DNA of 64,000 nucleotides, from assembly GCF_002929225.1 (NCBI RefSeq), contig NZ_PISM01000004.1, positions 682,001 to 746,000 of the forward strand. Direction: 5' to 3'. Below, piece by piece: positions 8,126 through 18,965 of this stretch (positions within the stretch are counted from its first letter, which is position 1; every line of letters starts with the position of its first letter). Made by a program: the position numbers and the translations under genes. The notes beneath the pieces were generated by a model. It was not told the origin of the DNA, made no database searches, and saw only the letters and a list, made by a program, of their open reading frames with translations. Source of the stretch: Stutzerimonas kunmingensis. GTDB lineage: Bacteria; Pseudomonadota; Gammaproteobacteria; Pseudomonadales; Pseudomonadaceae.

Positions 8126-9841
8126 ATGCGTATCGAACCCCGCCCCCTGCCCGAGCAGCTGCCCGACCTTGGCGAGCTGCCGCCGCTGCTGCAGCGCCTC
8201 TACGCGGCCCGTGGCGTGACCTGCGCTGAGGAGCTGGACAAGGGGCTGGCGCGGTTGATTCCTTATAAGCAGCTCAAGGGCATCGATGCCGCGGTGGAAC
8301 TGCTGGTCGAGGCGCTGGAAAAGCGTCAGCGCATCCTGTTCGTCGGCGATTTCGATGCCGATGGCGCGACGGCCAGCACCGTGGGTGTACTTGGCTTGCG
8401 CCAGCTTGGCGCTGCCCACGTCGATTACCTGGTGCCCAATCGCTTCGAGTACGGGTACGGTCTGACCCCTGAAATCGTTGCCGTTGCCTTGCAGCGCGAG
8501 CCCGATCTGCTGGTGACCGTGGACAACGGCATCTCCAGTGTCGACGGCGTGGCGGCGGCCAAGGCCGCAGGGCTCAAGGTGCTGGTCACGGACCATCACC
8601 TGCCGGGCCACGAACTGCCGGCGGCTGATGCCATCGTCAACCCCAATCAGCCTGAGTGCGCCTTTCCCAGCAAGTGCATCGCCGGTGTCGGGGTCATCTT
8701 CTATGTGCTGCTGGCATTACGCGCTCGCCTGCGTGAGCTGAACTGGTTCACCCGTCAGGGCTGGGCCGAGCCGAATCTGGCTGAGCTGCTCGATCTGGTG
8801 GCGCTGGGCAGTGTCGCCGACGTGGTACCGCTGGATGCCAACAACCGCATCCTGGTCCATCAGGGCTTGGCGCGGATTCGCGCGGGGCGGGCGAGGGCGG
8901 GCCTGCGGGCGATTCTCGAAGTGGCGGGGCGCGACCATCGACGCATCACCTCTACCGACCTGGGCTTCATTCTCGGACCGCGGCTCAACGCGGCCGGGCG
9001 GCTGGATGACATGTCGCTGGGCATCGAATGCCTGCTCTGCGAGGACGAGGCACTGGCGCGCGACATGGCGGTCCAGCTCGATGAGTTGAATAAAGACCGC
9101 AAGAGCATTGAGCAGGGCATGCAGCGCGAGGCGCTGGCGCAGCTCAAGGACCTGCCGCTGGAGGATCTTCCGTTCGGCCTGTGCCTGTTCGAGGCGGACT
9201 GGCATCAGGGCGTGATCGGCATCCTGGCTTCGCGCCTGAAGGAGCGCTACCACCGCCCGACCATCGCCTTCGCCGATGCTGGCGACGGGCTGCTCAAGGG
9301 GTCGGCGCGCTCGGTGCCGGGCTTTCATATCCGCGATGCGCTGGATGCGGTTGCCGCCAAGCATCCTGGCTTGATCAGCAAGTTCGGCGGGCACGCCATG
9401 GCGGCCGGGCTGTCGCTGCCGCAAGCCAACTTCGGTGCCTTCGCCGCCGCCTTCGATGCCGAAGTGCGCCGCCAGCTGTGCGAGGACGATCTCACCGGTC
9501 GGCTGCTTACCGACGGCCAGCTCAGCGTCGAGGAGTTCCACCTGGAACTGGCGCGTGCGCTGCGCAACGCCGGGCCCTGGGGCCAGCACTTTCCCGAGCC
9601 GATGTTTCATGGGGTGTTCCAGTTGGTGCAGCAGCGTATCGTCGGCGAGCGCCATCTGAAGCTGGTGCTCAAGAGCGAATGTGGATCGCTGACCCTCGAC
9701 GGCATTGCCTTCAACGTCGACCGCGAAATCTGGCCGAATCCGACGGTGCGCTGGGCGGAGCTGGCCTACAAGCTGGACGTCAACGAGTACCGCGGTCAGG
9801 AAAGCGTGCAGCTGATGGTGGCGCATATCGCCCCGCGCTGA
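8126..9841 (+). CDS. recJ: Single-stranded-DNA-specific exonuclease RecJ
   Basis: A 571-residue 5'-3' single-strand exonuclease used in RecF-pathway recombination, mismatch and base-excision repair. The DHH-family metal motifs are all present: DFDADG at 75-80, the VDNG motif at 132-135, and DHH at 156-158. Later come GPRLNAAGRLDDMSLGIECL and the DHHA1 motif region SKFGGHAMAAGLSL. Length is normal. It starts 26 bases after the regulator gene, possibly sharing its transcript. Confidence 0.96.
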   Translation: MRIEPRPLPEQLPDLGELPPLLQRLYAARGVTCAEELDKGLARLIPYKQLKGIDAAVELLVEALEKRQRILFVGDFDADGATASTVGVLGLRQLGAAHVDYLVPNRFEYGYGLTPEIVAVALQREPDLLVTVDNGISSVDGVAAAKAAGLKVLVTDHHLPGHELPAADAIVNPNQPECAFPSKCIAGVGVIFYVLLALRARLRELNWFTRQGWAEPNLAELLDLVALGSVADVVPLDANNRILVHQGLARIRAGRARAGLRAILEVAGRDHRRITSTDLGFILGPRLNAAGRLDDMSLGIECLLCEDEALARDMAVQLDELNKDRKSIEQGMQREALAQLKDLPLEDLPFGLCLFEADWHQGVIGILASRLKERYHRPTIAFADAGDGLLKGSARSVPGFHIRDALDAVAAKHPGLISKFGGHAMAAGLSLPQANFGAFAAAFDAEVRRQLCEDDLTGRLLTDGQLSVEEFHLELARALRNAGPWGQHFPEPMFHGVFQLVQQRIVGERHLKLVLKSECGSLTLDGIAFNVDREIWPNPTVRWAELAYKLDVNEYRGQESVQLMVAHIAPR

Positions 9842-9969
9842 TCGATGCATGCCGGCTGACGATAGGCCGGCTGAATCCAGCGCCATTCCCCGTAAAGACG
9901 TCTGATTGTTGCCCATGGCCGTGGCGCCTAGAGTGGCTGGACAACAACAGCGCCATGCGGGAATCCGAA

Positions 9970-12063
9970 ATGAGCGACACGACCGTCCACCACCGTGCCT
10001 GTCATCTGTGCGAAGCCATCTGTGGTCTGACTATCCAGACCGAAGGCGAGCGAATCCTCTCGATCAAGGGCGACCCCCTCGACAGCTTCAGCCGCGGCCA
10101 TATCTGTCCCAAGGCTGTCGCCCTGCAGGACATCCAGAACGACCCTGACCGGCTGCGCCACCCGATGCGGCGCTGCGGCGATGAGTGGCAAGCGATCGGC
10201 TGGGACGAGGCGTATGAACTGGTCGCTGAGCGCCTCGCTGAGATCCGCGAGCGCCACGGCGCCAATGCCGTGGCCATCTATCAGGGCAACCCGAGTGTGC
10301 ACAACTACGGGCTGATGACCCACAGCAACTACTTCCTTGGGCTGCTGAAGACGCGCAATCGCTTTTCCGCGACCTCGGTCGATCAGCTGCCGCATCACCT
10401 GACCAGCCATCTGATGTACGGCCACGGCCTGTTGCTGCCGGTGCCGGACATCGATCACACCGATTTCATGTTGATCCTGGGGGGCAATCCGCTGGCGTCC
10501 AACGGCAGCATCATGACCGTGCCTGACGTGGAAAAACGGTTGAAGGCGATCCGTGCCCGCGGAGGCAAGCTGGTGGTGGTCGACCCGCGGCGCAGCGAGA
10601 CCGCCGCGATAGCCGATCAACATCTGTTCGTGCGCCCCGGACAGGACGCCGCGCTGCTGTTCGGGCTGCTCAATACTCTGTTCGAGGAAGGCCTGACACG
10701 TACCACCGAACTCCCGCTGGACGGCATCGAGGAGGTGCGAAAGGCAATCGCCGCCTTTACGGCAGAGGCGATGAGCGCCCGTTGCGGAGTACCGGCCGAA
10801 CAGATCCGCCAGTTGGCGCGGGACTTCGCGGCGGCGGACAGGGCGGTCTGCTACGGACGCATGGGCGTTTCGACCCAGGCCTTCGGCACGCTCTGCCAGT
10901 GGCTGGTGCAGCTGATCAACCTGGTCACCGGCAACCTCGACAGGGTCGGCGGCGCGCTGTGCACCGAGCCGGCGGTGGATCTGGTGGAGACCACCAAGGG
11001 CGGCCATTTTGACGCCTGGCGTAGTCGGGTGTCGCAACTGCCCGAATATGGCGGCGAACTACCGGTAGCGGCATTGGCCGAAGAGATGCTCGAGCCTGGG
11101 GAAGGGCAGGTGCGTGCGCTGATCACCGTGGCCGGCAACCCGGTGCTTTCCACACCCAACGGGCGCAAGCTGGAGCAGGCGCTGGATGGCCTGGAGTTCA
11201 TGCTCAGCGTGGATTTCTACATCAACGAAACCACTCGCTATGCCGACGTGATCCTGCCGCCGACCGCGCCGCTGGAGCACGACCATTACGATGCGACATT
11301 CAATCTGCTCGCCGTGCGCAACGTCACCCGCTTCAACCAGCCGGTGCTGCCCAAGCCCGAGGGCGCGCTGCACGACTGGGAAATCTTCATCGGGCTGGCT
11401 AAGGCCTACGCGGGGCGGGTGGGTGTCGAGCTGAAGCCCACCATGCCGCCGCAGCAGATGATGGACCTGGCGCTGCGCCATGGGCCATACGGTGACAAGT
11501 CAGAGCGCAAGCTGAGCCTGGCAGCGCTGGAGGATTATCCCCACGGTCTGGATCTCGGGCCGCTCAAGCCGAATCTGGCGAGGCGCCTGAAAACGCCGAG
11601 CAAGCGCATCCAGGCCGCGCCGGCGTTGATGCTGGACGATCTGCAGCGTTTCGCCGCCGAGCCGCAGACCAAGAGCGACGAGCTGCTGCTGATCGGCCGC
11701 CGGCATGTACGCAGCAACAATTCCTGGATGCACAACTACCAGCGCCTGGTGAAGGGCAAGCCGCGTCACCAGCTGCTGATGCACCCTGCGGACATGGCTG
11801 CTCGGACTTTGCAGGATGGCCAGCGGGTGCGCGTGCATTCCCGGGTCGGCGTGGTCGAGGTGGAGGCGCTGGCCAGCGAGGAGATGATGCCCGGCGTGGT
11901 CAGCCTGCCGCATGGCTGGGGCCACGCCCGTCCTGGCGTGCAAATGGATATCGCCCGGCAGCAACCGGGCGCCAGCAGTAACGACCTGACTGACGAGCGC
12001 CAGTTGGATGTATCCGGCAATGCCGCGCTCAACGGTGTGCCGGTGCAGGTTAGCGCTGCCTGA
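9970..12063 (+). CDS. Molybdopterin-dependent oxidoreductase with N-terminal [4Fe-4S] domain
   Basis: A 697-residue member of the DMSO reductase / formate dehydrogenase superfamily, probably cytoplasmic since no Tat or Sec signal is seen. Cys11, Cys14, Cys18 and Cys46 form the N-terminal cluster motif. The central part has the bis-MGD oxidoreductase domain (LILGGNPLASNGS, VVVDPRRSETA) and the C-terminal part the dinucleotide-binding domain. Where formate dehydrogenases carry Cys or Sec as molybdenum ligand, this protein reads SVDQLPHHLTSHLM with neither. Start chosen at 9970; ATG 9955 is an alternative. The frame is open further upstream inside recJ, but that part is only recJ read in another frame. 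Substrate unknown. Confidence 0.88.
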   Translation: MSDTTVHHRACHLCEAICGLTIQTEGERILSIKGDPLDSFSRGHICPKAVALQDIQNDPDRLRHPMRRCGDEWQAIGWDEAYELVAERLAEIRERHGANAVAIYQGNPSVHNYGLMTHSNYFLGLLKTRNRFSATSVDQLPHHLTSHLMYGHGLLLPVPDIDHTDFMLILGGNPLASNGSIMTVPDVEKRLKAIRARGGKLVVVDPRRSETAAIADQHLFVRPGQDAALLFGLLNTLFEEGLTRTTELPLDGIEEVRKAIAAFTAEAMSARCGVPAEQIRQLARDFAAADRAVCYGRMGVSTQAFGTLCQWLVQLINLVTGNLDRVGGALCTEPAVDLVETTKGGHFDAWRSRVSQLPEYGGELPVAALAEEMLEPGEGQVRALITVAGNPVLSTPNGRKLEQALDGLEFMLSVDFYINETTRYADVILPPTAPLEHDHYDATFNLLAVRNVTRFNQPVLPKPEGALHDWEIFIGLAKAYAGRVGVELKPTMPPQQMMDLALRHGPYGDKSERKLSLAALEDYPHGLDLGPLKPNLARRLKTPSKRIQAAPALMLDDLQRFAAEPQTKSDELLLIGRRHVRSNNSWMHNYQRLVKGKPRHQLLMHPADMAARTLQDGQRVRVHSRVGVVEVEALASEEMMPGVVSLPHGWGHARPGVQMDIARQQPGASSNDLTDERQLDVSGNAALNGVPVQVSAA

Positions 12064-12098
12064 GGCAGACAGTTCCACCGATGTCGGGCTGGGCATGA

Positions 12099-13268
<1,170 letters not shown>

Positions 13269-13311
13269 GCACTGCTGTTCAAATCCTGATTCAATCCGTT
13301 TGGGGACTTCG

Positions 13312-14028
13312 ATGAAAACCAGTGGCCTTCTCGATCAACTGCTCAGGTCCGGTCAGGACCTGCTGCAGAAGCAGCAATCCAGTGCAGGCGGAAAGCCCGG
13401 CAAAGGCGGTTTGAGCGACCTGCTTTCCGGCGTTGGCGGCGGTTCGCTCGGCAATGCCCTGTCGGGTGCCGGTGGCGGCGCGCTGGCGGCCGGTGCCATG
13501 GGCCTGCTGCTGGGCAACCGCAAGGTACGCAAGATGGGCGGCAAGGCGGTGACCTACGGCGGTCTGGCTGCACTCGGGGTGCTGGCCTACAAGGCGTACA
13601 GCAATTGGCAGGCACAGCAGGGCGGGACGCAGCAGCAGACGCCACAGACCATCGATCGCCTACCGCCGGCAGAGGTCGAGGTCCACAGCCAGGGCATTCT
13701 CAAGGCACTGGTGGCAGCGGCCAAGGCCGACGGCCATGTCGATGCCCGAGAGCGTCAGCTGATCGAGGCGGAGCTGGGCAAGCTGGCCGATGCTGATCTG
13801 CAGCACTGGCTGGAGGCTGAGCTGAACAAGCCGCTGGACCCGGCTGACGTGGCCAGTGTCGCCAGTACCCCGGAGATGGCTGCGGAGATGTATCTGGCCA
13901 GCGTGCTGATGGTCGACGAGGAGCATTTCATGGAGCGTGCCTATCTGGATGAACTTGCCCGCTGTCTGCAGCTCGATCCGCAACTCAAAGCCGAGCTGGA
14001 AAGCCAGGTACGCGGTGTGAGTGCCTGA
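13312..14028 (+). CDS. Tellurite resistance TerB-like / DUF533 membrane-associated protein
   Basis: A 238-residue protein. The N-terminal 100 residues are Gly/Ser/Lys-rich and contain glycine-rich hydrophobic stretches (GGGALAAGAMGLLLGN, YGGLAALGVLAYKAY) that may insert in or pack against the membrane. The C-terminal half is a helical TerB-like domain with the acidic segment ADGHVDARERQLIEAEL. This is the E. coli YebE / DUF533 architecture, whose function is not established. Start at 13312 chosen by family length; the frame opens earlier inside xenA as a shadow. Confidence 0.85.
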   Translation: MKTSGLLDQLLRSGQDLLQKQQSSAGGKPGKGGLSDLLSGVGGGSLGNALSGAGGGALAAGAMGLLLGNRKVRKMGGKAVTYGGLAALGVLAYKAYSNWQAQQGGTQQQTPQTIDRLPPAEVEVHSQGILKALVAAAKADGHVDARERQLIEAELGKLADADLQHWLEAELNKPLDPADVASVASTPEMAAEMYLASVLMVDEEHFMERAYLDELARCLQLDPQLKAELESQVRGVSA

Positions 14029-14084
14029 TCGACCGTCATGAGGGCAAATCCGTTTCCTGACCGTCCGCCGGCACGTCCGGCGGG

Positions 14085-14113
14085 CTGTCAGCACGGGTCG
14101 GCTGAGTTATAAT
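14085..14113 (+). promoter_or_regulatory. Sigma-70 promoter of prfB
   Basis: CTGTCA at 14085-14090 and a perfect TATAAT at 14108-14113 are 17 bases apart, 40 bases upstream of the prfB ATG. lysS follows prfB closely and may share this transcript. Confidence 0.68.
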
Positions 14114-14152
14114 CGCCGGCTTTTGCACCGTCCGATTGAGAGCTGCCTACCT

Positions 14153-15248
14153 ATGGAAATCAACCCGATCCTCAACAGCATCAAGGACCTGTCCGAGCGC
14201 ACCCTGTCAATTCGGGGGTATCTTTGACTACGATCAGAAGCATGATCGTCTCGTCGAAGTAAACCGCGAACTCGAAGACCCCAACGTCTGGAACAAGCCC
14301 GAATACGCCCAGAGCCTGGGCCGTGAACGCGCCACCCTGGCGCAGATTGTCGAAACCATCGATGATCTCGATGGCGGACTTGCCGACTCTCGCGACCTGC
14401 TCGACATGGCGGTCGAAGAAGATGATCAAGGCGCCGTTGATGATGTGGCCGCCGAGCTGGACCGTCTGCGCGGAATCCTCGAAAAGCTCGAATTCCGCCG
14501 CATGTTCAGCCACGAGATGGACCCGAATAACTGCTACCTGGACATCCAGGCTGGTTCCGGCGGCACCGAGGCGCAGGACTGGGCGAACATCCTGCTGCGC
14601 ATGTACCTGCGCTGGGCCGACAAGCGCGGTTTCACTGCCGAGATCGTCGAGCTGTCCGAGGGCGAAGTCGCCGGTATCAAGGGCGCTACCGTTCACATCA
14701 AGGGTGAATATGCTTTTGGCTGGTTGCGCACCGAGATCGGTGTGCACCGCCTGGTGCGCAAGAGTCCGTTCGACTCCGGCGCGCGCCGCCACACCTCGTT
14801 CTCGGCAGTGTTCGTCTCGCCCGAGATCGACGACAGGGTCGAGATCGAGATCAACCCGGCCGACCTGCGCATCGATACCTACCGCTCCTCCGGTGCTGGT
14901 GGTCAGCACGTCAACACCACCGACTCGGCAGTGCGTATCACCCACGTACCGACCAACACCGTAGTGGCCTGTCAGAACGAGCGTTCCCAGCATGCCAACA
15001 AGGACACCGCCATGAAAATGCTGCGGGCCAAGTTGTACGAACTGGAAATGCAGAAGCGCAACGCCGCCTCTCAGGCGCTGGAAGACAGCAAGTCGGACAT
15101 TGGCTGGGGGCACCAGATCCGTTCCTACGTGCTCGACGACTCGCGCATTAAGGATCTGCGTACCGGTGTGGAGCGCAGCGATTGCCAGAAGGTGCTCGAC
15201 GGCGACCTCGACGGATACCTCGAAGCCAGCCTGAAACAGGGGCTCTGA
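14153..15248 (+). CDS. prfB: Peptide chain release factor 2, expressed by programmed +1 frameshift
   Basis: RF2 terminates translation at UGA and UAA. Translation begins at ATG 14153 ([17 protein letters not shown]), reaches an in-frame UGA at codon 25 (14225-14227), and must shift +1 to continue from GAC at 14226. The coding joins are 14153-14224 and 14226-15248, giving 364 residues, the normal length. The main part contains the stop-recognition motif SPF (within [13 protein letters not shown]) and the catalytic GGQ within [16 protein letters not shown]. lysS follows after 64 bases, a common pairing. Confidence 0.97.
14213..14228 (+). promoter_or_regulatory. prfB autoregulatory frameshift site
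   Basis: The run CGGGGGTATCTTTGAC contains an internal Shine-Dalgarno-like GGGGG three bases before the slippery CTT, then TGA C. This is the conserved RF2 feedback element: low RF2 lets ribosomes pause on UGA and slip +1. Confidence 0.95.
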
Positions 15249-15312
15249 GAGCAGCTGCAAGCCTCAAGCCGCAAGCACCTCCATTGAAACGATTTGACCG
15301 GGACGACCCGCA

Positions 15313-16815
15313 ATGAGCGAACAACCGCTGAACCAGCACGCCATCCAAGAGGAAGAAAACAAGCTGATTGCCCAGCGCAAGGAAAAGCTTGCTGCCGTGC
15401 GCGAGCAGGGCAATGCCTTCCCCAATGACTTCCGTCGCGACCGCTATGCAGGCGACCTGCAGAAACAGTACGCCGAGAAGACCAAGGAGGAGTTGGAGGC
15501 GGCCGCCATTCCGGTCAAGGTCGCCGGGCGCATCATGCTCAACCGCGGGCCATTCATGGTGCTGCAGGATATGAGCGGGCGCATCCAGGTCTATGTCGAT
15601 CGCAAGACGCTGCCGGCCGAGCAGGTCGAGGCGGTCAAGCACTTCGACCTGGGCGACATCATTGCCGCCGAGGGCACCCTGGCGCGCTCCGGCAAGGGCG
15701 ACCTCTACGTCTACATGAACAGCGTGCGCCTGCTGACCAAGTCGCTGCGCCCGCTGCCGGACAAGTTCCACGGCCTGACCGACACCGAGCAGCGCTATCG
15801 CCAGCGCTACGTCGACCTGATGGTCAACGAGGAGGTGCGTGAAACGTTCCGTGTGCGCTCCCAGGTCATCTCGCATATCCGCAAGTTCCTCGCCGAGCGT
15901 GACTTCCTCGAAGTCGAAACGCCGATGCTGCAGACCATTCCCGGCGGCGCTGCGGCCAAACCGTTCGAGACCCATCACAACGCGCTGGACATGCCGATGT
16001 TCCTGCGCATCGCGCCGGAGCTCTACCTCAAGCGTCTGGTGGTCGGTGGCTTCGAGCGCGTGTTCGAGATCAACCGCAACTTCCGTAACGAAGGCGTCTC
16101 GACCCGGCACAACCCCGAGTTCACCATGCTCGAGTTCTACCAGGCTTACGCCGACTACGAAGACAACATGGATCTCACCGAGGAGCTGTTCCGCGAGCTG
16201 GCCCAGGCCGTGCTTGGCGGCACCGACGTGCCCTACGGCGACAAGGTGTTCCATTTCGGCGAGCCGTTCGCGCGGCTGTCGGTGTTCGACTCGATCCTCA
16301 AGTTCAACCCGGAGATATCGGCCTCCGATCTCAACGATCTGGAGAAGGCCCGTGCCATCGCCAAGAAGGCCGGCGCCAAGCTGCTCGGCCATGAAGGCCT
16401 GGGCAAGCTGCAAGTGATGATTTTCGAGGAGCTGGTCGAGCACAAGCTGGAACAGCCGACCTTCATCACCGAGTACCCGTTCGAGGTCTCGCCGCTGGCC
16501 CGACGCAACGATCGCAACCCCAACGTCACCGACCGCTTCGAACTGTTCATTGGTGGCCGCGAGATCGCCAACGCCTATTCCGAGCTCAACGATGCCGAGG
16601 ATCAGGCCGAGCGCTTCCACGCGCAGGTGGCGGACAAGGATGCCGGCGATGACGAAGCCATGCACTTCGACGCCGACTTCGTTCGTGCGCTGGAGTACGG
16701 CATGCCGCCAACCGCGGGCGAGGGTATCGGCATCGATCGCCTGGTGATGCTGCTGACCAACTCGCCTTCGATCCGCGACGTGATCCTCTTCCCGCACATG
16801 CGTCCGGAACTCTGA
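15313..16815 (+). CDS. lysS: Lysyl-tRNA synthetase, class II
   Basis: A 500-residue class II synthetase charging tRNA-Lys. The N-terminal OB-fold (about 60-170) includes [20 protein letters not shown]. Class II motifs follow: motif 1 around [19 protein letters not shown], motif 2 as [20 protein letters not shown] and motif 3 near the end as [12 protein letters not shown]. Length is normal. It probably forms a unit with prfB. Start ATG 15313 follows GGGACGACCCGCA; no upstream alternative is better. Confidence 0.97.
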   Translation: MSEQPLNQHAIQEEENKLIAQRKEKLAAVREQGNAFPNDFRRDRYAGDLQKQYAEKTKEELEAAAIPVKVAGRIMLNRGPFMVLQDMSGRIQVYVDRKTLPAEQVEAVKHFDLGDIIAAEGTLARSGKGDLYVYMNSVRLLTKSLRPLPDKFHGLTDTEQRYRQRYVDLMVNEEVRETFRVRSQVISHIRKFLAERDFLEVETPMLQTIPGGAAAKPFETHHNALDMPMFLRIAPELYLKRLVVGGFERVFEINRNFRNEGVSTRHNPEFTMLEFYQAYADYEDNMDLTEELFRELAQAVLGGTDVPYGDKVFHFGEPFARLSVFDSILKFNPEISASDLNDLEKARAIAKKAGAKLLGHEGLGKLQVMIFEELVEHKLEQPTFITEYPFEVSPLARRNDRNPNVTDRFELFIGGREIANAYSELNDAEDQAERFHAQVADKDAGDDEAMHFDADFVRALEYGMPPTAGEGIGIDRLVMLLTNSPSIRDVILFPHMRPEL

Positions 16816-16833
16816 TCCACTGAGCGTCGACCG

Positions 16834-16866
16834 ACCCGCAGTGTGCCGGCCTCGGCCGCTGCGGGT
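16834..16866. terminator. Hairpin downstream of lysS (possible terminator)
   Basis: ACCCGCAG (16834-16841) pairs with CTGCGGGT (16859-16866), with a smaller GC-rich stem in the loop. There is no T-run after it, so it may be a weak or factor-dependent terminator or an RNA-stabilising element. Confidence 0.4.
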
Positions 16867-16905
16867 ATAACCTCAAGGGTACGGGTCATCCGTGAAGAGG
16901 GACTG

Positions 16906-18201
16906 ATGAACAGCCGTAACAACCTGGACGAGTATCAGACCATCGTGCGCGGGCTGTCCGACCGCATCGTCGAGGCGCAGACGCCAGTGCGCGTACTGGA
17001 CGCGGTGAAGTGGGACGAGAATACCCGCCAGGGTTTTTTCGCCGCCAAGGGCCGCGAGCTGCCGAAGATCGATCGCGGCTACTACGAGGGCCGGCCACTG
17101 GCCTTCGATTCCAGCGCCAAGAAGCAGGAATTCCAGGACATCGAGCGCGACATCACCCGCCAGCTAGGCCAGTTCAACCCCGTCGGGCAGATCATGCGGC
17201 GCATGTGCAAGGAATACCGCATGGTCATCCGCATGCTCGAGGCGCGTGGCACACCGGACTTCGGCATGATCTCCCAGGAGCTCTACGGCGCGGCATCCGA
17301 CGCCTTCCATGCTGGCGATCCAACCCTGGCCGACCTCGGCCTTATGCTCTCCGACTATCTGAACAACATCGCCGACCGTGGCGACCTGCGTGACGAGCCG
17401 AAGAATCTCACCGCGCCGCAGGCCGTCGAGCTGCTGCAGAAGCGGCTGGATGTGGTGTTCGGCGAAGGCGAGGGCGTGATCCGTGTTTTCGAATCCGACG
17501 GCATCCTCGCCGATGCGGCAGCGGGCGCCGACTACATCAAGATCCGCAGCGACGCGCTGTTCAACGAGCGTGACGTGCGCGCGCTGGAGGTTCACGAAGG
17601 ACTGGTGCATGTCGGCACCACGCTCAACGGGCAGAACCAGCCGATCTGCACCTTCCTCGCCAAGGGGCCACCGTCCTCGACGGTGACCCAGGAGGGCCTG
17701 GCCATCCTGATGGAAGTCATCGCCTTCGCCTCCTACCCGACGCGCCTGCGCAAGCTGACCAACCGCACCCGCGCCATCCACATGGCCGAGGAGGGCGCGG
17801 ATTTCCTCGACGTGTTCGCCTTCTTCCGCGAGCAGGGCTATGGCGACGACGATTGCTACAGCAATGCCAGCCGGGTGTTCCGCGGCTCGACCCCCGATGG
17901 TTTGCCCTTCACCAAGGACCTGTCCTACCTGAAGGGCTTCATCATGATCTACAACTACATCCAGCTAGCCGTGCGCAAAGGCCGGCTGGAGCAGATCCCG
18001 CTGCTGTTCTGCGGCAAGACCACGCTTGAGGACATGCGCACGCTGCGCCAGCTGGTAGACGAGGGCATGGTCGTCCCGCCCAAGTATCTGCCGCAGCAAT
18101 TTCAGGACCTCAATGCGCTGTCGGCTTGGATGTGCTTCTCCAACTTCCTCAATCACCTGAGCCTGGATCGCATCGAAGCCGACTACGCGAACATTCTCTG
18201 A
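16906..18201 (+). CDS. QEGLA-motif metallopeptidase-like protein (DUF1704 / MATCAP family)
   Basis: A 431-residue protein formerly annotated as a flavohemoglobin-expression modulator. It has the HExxxH zinc motif HEGLVH at 230-235 followed by QEGLA at 262-266, whose Glu263 would be the third ligand. This is the constellation of the MATCAP family, whose animal members are tubulin tyrosine carboxypeptidases. A bacterial substrate is not known. No signal peptide or membrane segment is visible, so it is probably cytoplasmic. Start at 16906 has the ribosome site GAAGAGGGA; the frame opens 63 bases earlier without support. Confidence 0.88.
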   Translation: MNSRNNLDEYQTIVRGLSDRIVEAQTPVRVLDAVKWDENTRQGFFAAKGRELPKIDRGYYEGRPLAFDSSAKKQEFQDIERDITRQLGQFNPVGQIMRRMCKEYRMVIRMLEARGTPDFGMISQELYGAASDAFHAGDPTLADLGLMLSDYLNNIADRGDLRDEPKNLTAPQAVELLQKRLDVVFGEGEGVIRVFESDGILADAAAGADYIKIRSDALFNERDVRALEVHEGLVHVGTTLNGQNQPICTFLAKGPPSSTVTQEGLAILMEVIAFASYPTRLRKLTNRTRAIHMAEEGADFLDVFAFFREQGYGDDDCYSNASRVFRGSTPDGLPFTKDLSYLKGFIMIYNYIQLAVRKGRLEQIPLLFCGKTTLEDMRTLRQLVDEGMVVPPKYLPQQFQDLNALSAWMCFSNFLNHLSLDRIEADYANIL

Positions 18202-18243
18202 TCCCGGATATCCGACACCACCCACGCAAGGAAGCGTAACGAT

Positions 18244-18903
18244 ATGGAAAACCCGGTCTTTGCCCGCCAGTCCAGTCCGCTCGATCGCACCCTCTCGGCT
18301 GGCGCCTACAACCTCGTCATCGGCCTCACGCTTTGCTGGGGCTTCTGGGTCAACTGGTGGATGGTCGGCAACATCCCGGTCGAGTCCATTCGCAGCATCC
18401 ATCCCTGGCTGTTCTTTGGCGGCTACTTCGCTAGCTGCCTCACCGGCGCCTGGCTGTTTCATCGTTCGAACCAGCCCTGGGTGAGTTTTTTCGGCTACAA
18501 CCTGGTCGTGGTGCCGTTCGGGCTTATCGTCAACCTGGTGGTGAGCCGCTACGACGCCTCTCTGGTGCATGAGGCGATACGCATCACCGCGCTGGTTACC
18601 CTGGGCATGATGCTGCTCGGCACGCTGTTTCCGAAGTTCTTCGCCAGCATCGCCGGTGCGCTGACAGTGGCGTTGTTGCTGGTGATCGTCGTCGAGTTGG
18701 TCGAGGTGTTCATCCTCGGCATTCATCACGGCGTGATCGACTGGATCGTCGTGCTGATCTTCTGCGGCTATGTCGGCGTGGACTGGGGCCGGGCGAATCA
18801 GATCCCCAAGACGCTGGACAATGCGATTGACAGCGCAGCCGCGCTCTATATGGACATCATCAACCTGTTCCTGCGTATCCTGCGCATTCTCGGGCGCAAA
18901 TAG
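18244..18903 (+). CDS. Bax inhibitor-1 (BI-1/YccA) family membrane protein
   Basis: A 219-residue inner-membrane protein with about seven hydrophobic segments spread from residue 20 to 185. The C-terminal signature with an Asp-containing amphipathic end ([20 protein letters not shown]) is that of the BI-1 / YccA / UPF0005 family, whose members form pH-sensitive calcium leaks or modulate membrane proteases. It is 42 bases after the MATCAP-like gene and precedes the AIM24-like gene on the same strand. Confidence 0.88.
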   Translation: MENPVFARQSSPLDRTLSAGAYNLVIGLTLCWGFWVNWWMVGNIPVESIRSIHPWLFFGGYFASCLTGAWLFHRSNQPWVSFFGYNLVVVPFGLIVNLVVSRYDASLVHEAIRITALVTLGMMLLGTLFPKFFASIAGALTVALLLVIVVELVEVFILGIHHGVIDWIVVLIFCGYVGVDWGRANQIPKTLDNAIDSAAALYMDIINLFLRILRILGRK

Positions 18904-18965
18904 GCAACGGCGGGGAGCTGCCGGATCCTTGCAGCGCCGCAACCCGATCGCTTCAGGAGCTCGCC

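Noticed and set aside
9181-9969. N-terminal extension of the molybdopterin oxidoreductase frame into recJ
   Set aside because: The 263 extra codons overlap recJ in another frame and show only Arg/Ala-rich noise. The iron-sulfur domain begins normally near 9970.
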